The position numbers and the translations under genes are program-made. From positions 17,785,700 to 17,849,699 of the forward strand of contig CM050657.1 in assembly GCA_027574665.1 (NCBI GenBank): DNA of 64,000 nt, read 5' to 3'. The notes below the pieces were generated by a model. It searched no databases and was not told the DNA's origin. It worked only from the letters and a program-made list of their open reading frames with translations. This DNA is from Rhynochetos jubatus. Its lineage: Eukaryota; Chordata; Aves; Eurypygiformes; Rhynochetidae. Shown here piece after piece: positions 11,801 through 24,512 of this stretch (positions within the stretch are counted from its first letter, which is position 1; each line of letters begins with the position of its first letter).

Positions 11801-14800
11801 ACCAGTCATGAAACAGTACTGGTGGAGCCAACCTTTAAAAAATTAAATGCTTCTGCCCTCTAGTTTGGTAAAAATCCTTCCTGTGTTTGATTTTTTTCAC
11901 TGAGTACATACATATAAAACTTACAGGCTTTAAGCCAGGTGGTTTGAATTATGATCAGGCCAAAGAATTGGAAGGTCTCTCAGATAGAAAGAATGGGAAT
12001 TTCAGTGTCTTGTTTCCGAAAGAGTCTGACCAAGTAACGTTACAGAAATGTGTACGGGTAGTGTCCTGTGATAGACAAGGTATAAGCAGTCTCTGAAAAA
12101 GCAGCAGTAGGCATCAGCTGCTCGGAGGTATGCTATGGAGTATTAAAGGGGAAAAAAAAATAAAAGGAAAAAAGGAAGGAAAAAAGCCTGTCTTCCATGC
12201 ATGAGGAATAATGGGACAGAAGGAAATGCAAGTCACTTTGTTCCAGTTCTTTAATTCCTGTGTTGTTTTCATTTAGTGTTTGAAAGACATATCTCATCTG
12301 AAGAACACACAACACGCACTCAAAAACCTATCTGCTCAATCCATGCCCCAGTCAGAGCTCATGTAGATGTACCTACTCCTCCTCCCTTGATGTGCCCTCA
12401 GCAGCTAGCCAAACACAGGACTTGGTGAGCACCATCAAGGCACTCTGAAAATATCTTCTGCATTGGTATGACTGAAATCATTACAAGGATGAATTACGGC
12501 AGTGGCAGTGCGTGAGGAAAGGAAGAAAAGATGCGCGTTGACTTGGGATATTGTCTTCAGGTAGTCAGAGCAGAACATTAATGTTTTGCAGATAAAGATC
12601 TTAAATCTCATATTCCAGGTTCTGAAAACGAAACTAGCTGTTGTGTTAACAAGCAATGCTCAGTAGCACAGTTACATTGAAGGTGCAGTACTGCCGAAAC
12701 TTCGCTTGTCTGTAGCATTTTAATCCATGTCTGGCTGTCATCCCCAAGCCTGGGGAGCTTGATGGAAAATGTTAGTTGTCTGGGCTGTAAGCTTACAGGA
12801 TAAAATTTTCCTTTTTTTGGTACTTAAGTGTGGTTATGACCCAAAGGGTTTTAAACTTTTGTAATGTTCAAACGTCCCTGCGTACGTTTTTCTGAGTAGT
12901 CCCTTTCGGCGGGTTTTTAGGGCTGTTGGCGGTTTGGAGTCTTCCTCCAAGATGAGTGTTTCTGTTATTTTTCCTGAAATTACCACATCTGCTGTTATCA
13001 AGGAAATACCATTTTTATCATGTTTACTTTGTGATCATAAATATCATTCAGTGAATTGTGATCTTAAACTTTGCGTGTGATAGGTGATTTATTGTCGGTT
13101 TAACTTCTGGTGCTGGGTTTGGTTGTGCTGTGTGTAAGCTGCTGAATGACAACAAAATATTTAGCAATCGATGCAATCCTACTTGCAAATTAAACAGATT
13201 TGCTTACGTCTCATGGAGCGATGCTAAGAGGCCGACGTTTTTTAACTCAAGGCTTTGGTTTTCTCCTGTTCAGTTGTGTTTTTCTCTCAGCTGTGGCTAA
13301 AAGGGATGTGCGGTGCTGTTTGCAGAGTCAAAATGGAAAATCAAATCTTGTTTTTGTAGAGGAACTAACCTTTATTTTGGTAATGCATTACTTGGATTTC
13401 AGTTTCTCTGCTGGTGACATTTGTTGGTTGAATGGTCTTTGAAATAGAGGGATTAGAGGGAATAAGTGGTAGCGAGCAGATCAAATATCTCAGTGGTAAC
13501 ATTTGGATTTATGCAGATGGAGGGAGAAGCAGACCAGAAATTATGCTGCGCTCATAGGACAGACTAAAAATAATGCCTTATTCAGGCACTGAGCTCTCTG
13601 AAGATCCAAATGCCTGCATTGCTTTAAGTTCAAGAGACACACTTAGGTTTTCATTTAATGCCATTTACTGTATTCTTGTTCTGTACGCCCGTGTTTCATT
13701 GTCTTAGTAGCAGTCCTTGGTACAGCCACGCTTGTCATACAGGAAGTAAACAGCATCAAATACTATTAACAGGTGGTCCAGTGGGAAAGACAGCAGTAAA
13801 CAATACTTCCTAAAAGTGGATCATTTCTCTCCCCTGATGGGCCACATGCAATTTATAAAATGCACATCAGTACTTTTTATGAGCACGTAATTTCCTTTTT
13901 TTCCTTTTTTCCCCCCTAACTGTACATGATTTAATATCAAAACAAGCAAAAGCCCTAGACAGTAATTCAGAAATGTTACATGTTTGTTAAAAATATATTT
14001 TTGATTATTTTAAAGAAAAATGCACTGACTTAAGGGGCCCCAATCTATTAGTAGCAGGGATTTCAGTTACAAGTCACGGAGGAGAAGAGTCTATAATGGA
14101 AGCTGCTGCCCAAAAGCTTGGGAGGGTTGCACACAAAGCTGTCATTTTAAGAGGTTAAGTCACTCTAGTTTGGATAGCTACATTCTTTTAATTTAGAGAA
14201 GTGCAAAATACACTTTTCCCTGTATTTCTTTCAATTGGCAAAATGAAGGGGGCTGTGAATAAACACCACCACCCCATCCCCCAATGCCACGGGTGAATCA
14301 GACTCGGTCCTGATCAAGGAGCACGCCCTAGTGGCAGGTTAATCCTGCCCAGCCGCACCGATGTTAATCAGCTACTACAAGAGAGGGACATTTTCACAGA
14401 ATCTTTTTAAGTTTACCATTTGTGTTGGTGTCCTGTGCCAAAACAAGTGCAATATGTTTACGTGTGGCATCATCACCCGTGTTGGTGGTACCATGATAAA
14501 ATTCCTGCTCTGTAATTAATTTTGCAGTGGGGAAGTAATGTGTATTTTCATATATGGGTTTTAAATGCATAGATATTTTAAGCTGTGGAGGGAAAGATTT
14601 CATGCTCACAATGCACAAGTTCTTACGGAGCGGGAGCGTTTTAGTAACAGATACGGTCGTTAAGCTTGCCAGTTAGCGTCACGTAAAATGTTGGGTTCTC
14701 AAAACCATCCACGTTGTCGCAGTGTTTTCTGTTCTCTCCCTCAGGCTGGTAAATCTCCTTAGCCCTTCTCCTTTGGCTCAGCTCTTCCGTTTTTTCTTCA

Positions 14801-17800
14801 GTGAGACTGTAGGTTTGCAGTTGGATTCTTTTCAGATTCTTTGAAATACATGTAGATGGGCATCTGGTAAGAAAGAAAAATAAAAGGCTAAGCATGTAAC
14901 TGCAAAGCAATCCGCAGCATTACCACAGAACTAAAGTTTGAAGAGTGGATATAGTAAGGGAAATTCTACCCTGTGATTATAGGTGAGCACCCTGGGATGT
15001 ACTTCATTTCATCACGTCGCTTAGTGGGAATATAATTTAATGTGAAGTTTTCATTCTACATGCTATAAATTCTGTTCACGTCACTAAATTATGTTTTCAA
15101 AAAAAGTGAGCAGATTCTGTCTGTGTAGTGGGTAAGTCTTTGCAGCACATGCAATAAATTTTACTCCTACTTATTGATTTAAACCAGGATAAAAGTGTTT
15201 CCAGGATAGATATAATGCATGGGATTCTCTGATTGCCACATGACGCAGTGCCAGTGACTGCAGAAGTAGCCAGCCGACTGTTGGGATCCACCTGAAAAAT
15301 GACTTTTGTCGTGTAATCATTGGTAAAAGACCTGTTAAGCTGGGCCATGCCTGTAATGCTTGCTGTGCCCTCCCAGCCCTCTCCAACCTGTGGCAAGTTA
15401 GTTAACTGCAACCCGGTTTCCTGTTGTAGGGAGGCTCATGCAGTGATAAATTTAGGGTGTTCTGTGTATGCTGTGTTTTTGTGTATGGTCTGTGGGGGAT
15501 TGTGGAGAGGAATTCCCTTAAGGCAGCTTCTGTGGAGGATGGGTGGTACCCTGCTCTCCTGTGGGGTCCCCTGCTTCTTTCTCCCCTTTGGCATCATTCT
15601 GGGCATAATAGCAATGATTCACTTGAAACAGAATTTGCTCTAAATGAATGAAAAATACTTAGTATACATGTAAAATGCACAAAGTTCAAAACATGTGAGT
15701 GTTGAAACGTATTGCTGCCTCTTGTTTGTTCAACTAGCAGGATCAGCGTCCCCTTTTAACGACCTTTTGCACTGTCATTCATCTTGGAGTTAAAATTTTA
15801 TAAATTTAATTAAATTTTAGCAATACAGTTGACATATACAGAAATGATCAAGGCAGTATGTAATAGCCTAGCAGGGAATTAAAATCATATTAATATAGAG
15901 CCAGGACCTTTTCACTTACTTGTGAGCTACTGTCAGTGCTTGTTGTTACAGAGAAGGACCAGGATGCTTTTCACGTCCAGGGCCATGGTACTGGAGTGTT
16001 TTTCCTAGTAACATAGTGATGAATACAGTTACTTTTCTTATGTGGAAGCTGATCTCCAAGTGATGCTTTGTAGCATTTACTGCTCACACCTCTGAGTCAT
16101 AGTATATATATCTTCTCATTCTGAAAAGGAGAGACGTTAATCTGTAAATATTAATTGAATATTAATTAATACAGTGCTGCAGTTTCCCTGTACGTGGGGC
16201 AGTGTAGTGCCATCAGTGCCCATGGCATTCTCCCTTCTCTTGCCCAGGGCTCTTCCCATGGTTTTGGAGACTAATGTCCACTCAGCTGCTGGGGGCTCTG
16301 CAGGAAGAGGGAGGAAAAGTTTATTTGAACCTCTTGGAAATTTAAACACTGAAAATGATCGCTGACCAAAATGTTCTCTAGTTCTTCAGTCAAAACAAGG
16401 AATAAACATTTTCAAGTCTTACTCAGCTTAGTAGCAGACTAAATAGCGGAGGGTCTCTTAGAGGTCAATGATTACTTAGAAGATGATGGAAAGTCTTAAA
16501 TGCTATGTGCTGTTTAAGGCATGTGCTGCCTTCCCTGGTTTCAGCCTTTCTTTTAAGGAAGCGTTTGGGAAGTTTCCGTGTTATTTGTAATGTATTTTGT
16601 GAGCCTTTGTGGCTGGAGTTTAGTATTTAGAAAATAGTTTGCTGGTTTTCCTGATCTTCTTCCATGTGGGGCATGGTTATCTGTTTTACTATTAAGTATG
16701 TCCAGCTTCAAACAGCATTTTTTTGATATGTGGTTTCTTTTCTTGTGGTGTCCAGACAGTGTTTCTGCTCTCGTACCTTCAAACTTTCTTTTTCATCCCT
16801 CAGAGAGTGGTCTTACATAAACTAATGATTTAATCTGTAATGAATATTGGTGGTAGGAATCGCTGCGTTATACAAATGTAAGATCCGATCGCAGGGGCAT
16901 CATGTATTTAACTCCTAAGGGGTGTTCAAGTTTTAAAGTCACTTGTGGAAATTAACCTCATGAGGTTATTTAAGGATTCTTTCATATAACATGGTTTATT
17001 TAATTTGTAGGTATTACACGCAGATCCAAAATGGTCAGTTTTGAGAATACTGTGTGGTTTGATCATGGCCTGGTGTTTCCTATTTCTTAGCGCGCTATTG
17101 AATCGTTTTAGTTGTATACTTTAGCTAACACTAAAATAAGGTACCGCATCAATACTTGGCCATTTGTAAACTTTAATCTGGATTCTCATAAAGTTTCCCG
17201 TTGTCAATATGCACAGCCAGAAGAAGAGAAATTCCTTTAAAGCTAATGCTGTATTCTGTGGCAGGGTTTTGTTTTTGACTAAAAGAGTGAGAAGAGGATA
17301 GAGTTGAAACTGTGCCTGTAATTTTAAAAAACATTCCATGTAAGTAATCAAAAGACTGTCTTTATTTTTTGTTTGTTATTTTGCTGTCTAAGCATATACT
17401 GTAATCTGTAGGAAACTGAATGTTGTTCTAATGCTTTCAGTAAAAAGACTGGTAGAAAAGTAGCTTGTATCCTTTTTTCATACTTTAAAATAAATATTGA
17501 TAGAAACTATCATAATATGGTTTGTGTTACAGGTGGTGTAATACCAAGGGCTGTACTGCTGCCACATCACAGTTTTGTGGGGTTTCAGAGAGTAGTTCTG
17601 GTAAGGACGCTCAATGATTTATCTATTTACTTGTCATGAAAGTGGACCGATAGTTTGGTACAATTCAGTATCAGTAACTGCAATTACGTACATTTACAGT
17701 GTTTGTGAGGTATCAGTTTCTGCAGTCCGCTGAACCTTTACATTAAGTGTTCTTTTATTCAGTGGTCTTCAACAGCTCCTCTTGGAGCTGTTATTGTCTT

Positions 17801-18644
17801 GTGTAAATCCATATACACTGTGTTGAGAGTTGCTAATACACATCAGTTCACAGCATGGAAATATTAATAAATAGACCTTTGACAAAACACCTTGTAAAAA
17901 CTGTATTATCTACTTGAAGCGTGGAATCACTATTGCCTCAGTGTGTAGCAGTTCTGTAAAGATGGGGGGCAGTTACTATGTTTTGAATATAGTGTGGGGT
18001 TTTTTCAAGTACTAAAGTCTAGGCTTCCTAAAGGAAAATAGGAATATGTGGTGCAGAGAAAAAAATATACAGACTGTGTGCTGTTACTAGTCACCTCTTC
18101 TTAAATCTAATGTACAGTCACAATTTTGCAATTGTTTTCTTTAAATGTATGTAACTGCAATCCTTCTATAATTTTTTTTGATTTCGCATACTTTCCTTAA
18201 ACATTGTCTTCTCTCTTTTCCATGGCTAGAGTTACAAGGGAGGTGAGATTACCTTACTTTTTCTAATAATGGAGAAATTAATTTTGAACCAGTCTACCAA
18301 CAGCCATGATTAAGTACTGGTTGAGAACGCACCGAGTATTTGTTCTTTCAGCGGTAGATAACTGATAACCACATTTGTAGCTGTAGGGTTTTTAATATAT
18401 GCTGTAATTTAACATATGCCTTGGTGTAGCAGATGTCTTTTCTTTTTCTTTCTTAAAAAAAAAAATTAAATCACAATCCCTTGAAGTTGTAGCAAGCTCT
18501 ATCTTAGGTCTATAGAGGGCACTCAAAGACAGAGTGAGCTTTTTTTACCAAGCCCTACCTTGCAAGGAGACCCCACAAAGGTAGAGAAGGATATTGCTGA
18601 CTGTTCTTTGTGGCATTGCTCTTGCAGGGAGCTATTGTACTGGC

Positions 18645-18715
18645 TCTGTTTCAACAAATCACTTAAGCAGTTGAAGTCAGTGGGACTAGAATATGTTTAA
18701 ATGTTCTTCTGGATT
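18645..18715 (+). repeat. Possible old interspersed repeat with AAGTCAGTGGGACTA core
   Basis: The words AATCACTTAAGCAG and TTGAAGTCAGTGGGACTAGA resemble an old amniote repeat family with ACTTAAGC and TGAAGTCAATGGGACT motifs. The match is short and I do not know the family name. Confidence 0.3.
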
Positions 18716-19791
18716 GATCTGTATCTATGTATACTTTCGCAAGCTCTTTTTATTGTTTTCTAAAAGCAAGGTTGGGTACACAAGAACTTCTTAGTGGGAT
18801 TCTCTAGTCAACCTAAGAAACTAATAGTAGGTCTTTCTGTGCTGGAGTTATGGGGGGGGGAGGGGCTTGCTTGAGAAGACTCTGGAGGCTGATAAATTAG
18901 GGAAGCAAAAAAACGCTATTTGAAGACGCATGTGAATTGGTGTAAAGACTGAAGCCGTTTTCCCTGCTGTCATGTCATTAAATTGGTCTGTCTAAAATAT
19001 TTGGGCATGGTACTGTTCACACTGTACGGTTTCCAGCCCTGTAGGCACATAATACCTTGAGCATGCACAGATAATGCATGTAGTCTTAGTGTTTCTAAAC
19101 CTTGGAGTGGAAGAAAATAGGCTTTCAGATTTATATGAGAGACATTGCATTGTGAGGTTTTGAGTAGCATTACTCAAGAATGTTAAACGGCAATTCTGCA
19201 AAGTAAAGACATCACAGCTTTATAAATATTGTAAGAAAAGAAAGATGATGGGAGCTCTTCGGAGTCTGAGAAATATTCAAAATTTTTCAAAACGTTGCAA
19301 GCAATTTGTGCAGTACTTATTAACGTATAACGTCATTTGGAGAAGTCATGGACTTCTTCCTCTCTATCATCTCTTTATTTTCAAATAATGCTCCTATTAG
19401 TGGAAGTGGGTGAGGGGAATTTTTCGTGCGTGAAACCTGTTATTCCAGTGTTTAAGGTAAGGTGAAGATAACCCGACATGACAGGCTTCCTTTTTTTGAA
19501 AAGCTGTCCCATCTAATTTGTTTAAATCTGAACTAGCAGCAGTAGCTGCTGTGATTGCTTAATTCTGCAAAAGATAGAGTAGAGGTCATTTGTGGGACAA
19601 TGGGAAGACCATTTCGGTGCAGCTGCCTATGTAATCGTAGCCTGCAGTTATAAGACATGGTGCATTGCCATCTCTGCTGAGGTTTTAACCTGACTAAGCA
19701 CAACTGTTTCCTCTACACAAAGCTATGATCATGTTTCCAGCTCTACCAGTAGGCGAGACCGTCTAATTCAAAATAGCACCTTCTAATGGAT

Positions 19792-19807
19792 GGGGGGGGG
19801 GGGGGGG
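19792..19807 (+). repeat. 16-nt G homopolymer
   Basis: Sixteen consecutive G lie between GGAT and ATCC. It may form G-quadruplex structures and is a likely site of sequencing or assembly length error. Confidence 0.9.
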
Positions 19808-22800
19808 ATCCTTATCCGACCGATGATGTATCTTCAGGTTGTGGATCGTTTGCTTCAAAGGGGATTAATTCAAAAATTAGTGAGAACAGATGTCTGATGT
19901 TGGTGTAAGCGGTCAGAAAGGAGAGGAAATGTCCTGGGTTTGAACTTTTAATCTGAATTGGATCCTTTGTGACTTTCAATCCATTTGATTAGTTTCTTAA
20001 GTACACTCTCCTGCTTCTAAAGTACAAAGGCAACGTTTTCAAATGTTAAGGTATTTATTTATGTCGGCACTCAGGCAAGCATTTACATACAGCTTTGAAG
20101 GATGCTTCCCTCACAAAACACAACTATATGCAGCAGGCTGCTTTGGTATAGCTTTTTTTTATATCCCACGTGCTATACAGAAAAGCAAAAATAGTGTTCT
20201 TTTAAACCATCTTTTAATATTTTCTGGAAACCCGTTGCATATCCCTCTACAGGTGTGTTTGGGTTCCTTTTACTGGTCAGACCCTCTGTACAATGCCAAA
20301 TTAGCAATAAGAACATTTGGTACACTTAATCTTCTAAGATCTACAGTGCAATTGCTTCTACAGATACGAGTGGCTTTACAGTGTGTAGGAGCCGTCTGGA
20401 GCTGTGTTATGGAAGGCATGTTCATCGGATCTCTGGGAATTTTTCCATCACAGTAGTATAAATATGCCTCTAGACTTAAACACTGATGAAGTATCAGAGC
20501 TTGGCATTCATTCAAAGTTGTCCTTAGTCTAGGATAATTTGAGTTAGGTAAAATATTCCATTTTCAACAGACAGGAAAGAAGCTTGTTTTTATTTTTCAG
20601 GGCGTTTTGTAAAAGGCAAGACTGCTCTTGATGATTCAGATGTTGGAACAGTTCCCAGTAAAAAAAAAAAGGATATATTGCAGGGTATGGAAAATCTGGT
20701 CTAAAATGATGACTGTATTGCATGTCTTTCTATGTATTATAGGCATCTCACGTCAGCATATAGGCTGTTCTTAATATTCTGCCAAAAGACCCTTAATACA
20801 GCTTCATTTAGCGAAAAAAAATAAGCAGATGCTTGAAGGCAGGAAGAAGGTCCAACTTAATGTCTAGAAACCTTTGGAGGCATGAGTGAGTTTTTGGTTA
20901 AATGTATATACTTGAAGGGAAAAATCAGTACTTCTTCTTATGGAAATTTGGGTGTAGCTAGTATAGATGGAGGTATTCTCTGCCAAAATGCATAGCACTA
21001 AGGCCTAGACTATAGTTTTTGCTTGTGACAACTTACATGGTCGAGCTTTGAGATGTGGTGCAGAGTAGGATGTAGAGATTGAATGTCTGCACTGAAGGTG
21101 GTTCTTGTCGCAGCAACTGAAAGTTACATATGTTATGGAGAGATACTTGCAAGCTTGGAAAACAACTTGGCCCTCGTTGCAGAGTTATTGGGTGTGGTTT
21201 TGCCAGAGCTACCTGTGTGCTGGCAAGAGTCTCGTGTCTGCAGCTCTACTTCTTGTGTAGCTGAGTGTCCAGTCCCCCAGTGGGAGCTGGAGCGCGGCCG
21301 GTTGCTATGGAAGTCACCATGCTGTGGACTAATGGAAGTCACTTCATTGCCTCTCCTTCCGTTATTGCCTCACTGCCTCCTGGACCACGCGTGGCGCAGG
21401 CAGTGACAGCCGTGAGAGGCCGACGATGACAGAATGGTGGCCCAGGAATGCACAACCTTTTATTTCACTACAAGTAAAGCACTACTTTGCCCTCATGACC
21501 TACGCCAACAGCTTTTATATCCAGCCTCCGAACTGCCATCTCCAGAAGCAAGCATCTCCATGCCTGCTTCCCTGGCTGCCTTGGCTGGTGCAGCAGCAGG
21601 GCTGCTGTTGCTTTATTTCTCTATTACTTCTTAATGGATGGCATCTGTACTGCAGGCTGGTGTGTAGTACAGTGAAAGAAGAAATGAGGATTTTACATTG
21701 GTTGAACTTTTTTTTTGTTTGTTTTAGGTTGTAAACGGAAAATAGGACAATTACTTTGATCGGGCTGTGTCACAGCCTAAGACAAATGAATTACTGCGTG
21801 CTGTCTGCGGCTGCGGTCACAGTTGTGTTCATGAGTGGCTGTGCCCAGTCGCCTGAGGGTCTAAGATCATGGATAAACTGTTACTGTAATACTTGATTTC
21901 AGTTTAAGAGATAAGAAGAGCTTTGACTCTTTGAATACCAAAAATAATGTCAGACAGCGTTTGTTTCTTCATTTCTTTCATGTGTTTTGAGAGACACGCC
22001 AGCTTGGTCTTAGGGCGTACCAGAAAAGGCAAGTACTTCACATCCTGTTCCTTGTTAGAAGTCAGTTCCCATAAGGCTTCTAAGTGATTTAGGTGCTTCT
22101 GGAAAATTGAACTACTACCTAATCGCAAAGTCCACCTGAAGTTAAATCTCGAAGTGCTAAAGTAAGTACGGTTGGTTTCTGATCCACTTCAACAGTCCTT
22201 TTTCTCAAATAAATTTGTAAGCATTAAATTAATTTTAATTAGCACATCTCGCTTTGCCAAGGAATGCTCTGATTTAATCGTTTCTTCCTGCTAATTACTC
22301 TTTAATTAAAAAAAAGCTGAGGTGAAGATAGTTTCACACTGCCCTTTTGCACTTGATCTTGTTTGCATTGGTAGCTGATTTCTGTCATTTAAGCTCAGAC
22401 ACTGCGATTTGATTATTCTTGAATGAAAATGGGCTGTGGTTGTAAGACATCTTTTAAAGACTCAGAGCTGCCGTTTGCACTTTTGAATACTGTTGTTGCA
22501 CTTGGAATGAAAGTGGTGTTGTAGGTGGTATTGGTGGAGTGGTTGTGAGGAAAGCATGTCTTGTCCTGCAGATTAGCAACCTAGTAAGGCACAGGTAGTG
22601 GAGGAGTGTGGGGATAGATATACCTAATGTAGATTAACACATTATTAATATTTTTTTTACGTTCATATGACCGGTTGCAGAAGCATGTTATCTATTGGGT
22701 TTGGTTTTGTGAAAGATGGGTATTTTTCTTTATTTTTTTAGGGCCCTGAACTCATAATGGTTATTTACCTGCAGATTCCCACAGGCTCATCTGAGCCTGC

Positions 22801-24487
22801 TTTAGTAAACAGGGCTGGATGGGAAAATGCTTGGGTAAAGGAAAGAGCTGAGTTTTTAATCTGAGGGTAAACTTTCTTAAGCCTTCTTTAAAACTCTCCA
22901 TTCATGCATAATGCTGCAGTCAGTCAGGAGTTACACATCTTTAAATCTTTTAGGTGAACATCTTGGGGCTAGAAAGAACTTGTCAGTTTACATTTAATTT
23001 ATTCCAGGCTTTAGGATATGTTTCATGGCTGTGGAGAACTTTGAACACTAAATATGATGAATGTTAGCACATATTTTCAATACCAAATTCTGCTGTACAA
23101 CTGCAGTTAGATTCTCAATGTGTTTAATAACTGGGTTAAGAGAAAAAAACATGTCTAAAGCACAGTGTATTTCTACTATTAACATTCATGAGTGCCAACC
23201 TACCTGTGTGCTCTCCGTCCACAATTCATGAGGAATATTGGCCTTGTCCCGAGTAGTCAGAAGTAGGCAGGTTTTTTAATTTAAAAAAAGAAGCAACAAC
23301 CCCCTGTGTTGTTGGTGTAATTAATTCATTGTTTTCCCTATCAGAAGGGCACTGTTTGCTTTTTCTTCATCCCAATCTAAATAAATAAATAAATTGGGGC
23401 CTCCCCCCTCCTTTCAGTAAGTAGCAGATTCTGATGTAACCACATCAGCTCTTGATTAATGGCCACTAAAGCTGGAGATGATATTTTTCCTTGTTAATAG
23501 TTTATATTTTCCTGTCTTGAAATTGTAATAAATTCTAACTGAAGGATCTTCTCTGTGTTCTGTGAGGTTGTTAGGCTTTTTTTCTTCCCCCCCCCCGCCC
23601 ACCCCATTATGGTATTTTCTCACAGGGGTTTTACATTTCATCCTTCATTTTTCAGAAACAGTGGACTTGGAACCGTTAGTATTCAGCAAAACATCTGCCT
23701 CAGGAAAAAATTGGCAGCTTTCATGAACTCACAAAGGATTTTCAGAAAAATTATTTGTTATCCCCAACTAGATGCTGCCAGAGTACATAATTCCAAAACT
23801 TTTCTCATGGGAAATGCTAGATTTAACAATGGGGAAATAAGCTGACTTTATTTGCGTTTAGAATAGATCAAACCCTCTTCACCTGCTCTGTGAACAGAGC
23901 GCCTTGTTACTGTCTCTTTTTCTTTTACGCCAGTCAGATCACATGTTTATATCCCCAGCACTGTGGAAGTTACCCACGGCTATGCCTGATAATCTGAGAT
24001 AGTTTCTTAAAATAATGGAGTTGGGGAAGATGCAAACACCGAGAGCGCACCCCTTCTCCTGGGTCTTCCACTGCAGGAAATGCTTCTCCCGCTCAGTTTA
24101 TGTAGTTAGTATTATTTATAGGGTAGTTCTGTCAACGTCTATGCTGAAAGTGAAACCTGCAGTTGATAGGAGCCTTGCAGGTGCTGAAAAAGCTGAGGTG
24201 AGAGCCTTCAGGCTCATGCACCATGGGCAGGGCAAATGAGCGAGTAGATCCTGCGTCGGACAAGGTTGTGTTTGTGTAGATGTCTGTGTCCGGACTGATG
24301 TGTGTTTGGTGTTAGTTTGTCTTTGGTTGTTCACTGGGAATGATGAACCAGGCTCCAAAGACCTGGAGGACTTTAGGATAATTACCTAAGTAATGATAAC
24401 AACCCTAATAAAACATAAACCTGTAGCATTTCACCAAAAAGACCCAATCCAAAACCATGAGGCAGTGGTGGCCTCCAGTGAGTGTTT

Positions 24488-24512
24488 AAAAAAAAAAAAA
24501 AAATCCCCCCCC
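24488..24512 (+). repeat. A16-T-C8 homopolymer junction
   Basis: Sixteen A, one T and eight C follow each other directly. No transposon ending here was recognised. Exact length is prone to assembly error. Confidence 0.8.

Noticed and set aside
20043-20456. 137-codon open frame on the + strand in the leader intron
   Set aside because: No recognisable domain, no splice or promoter context, and an overlapping frame on the other strand; within chance for this length of AT-rich DNA.
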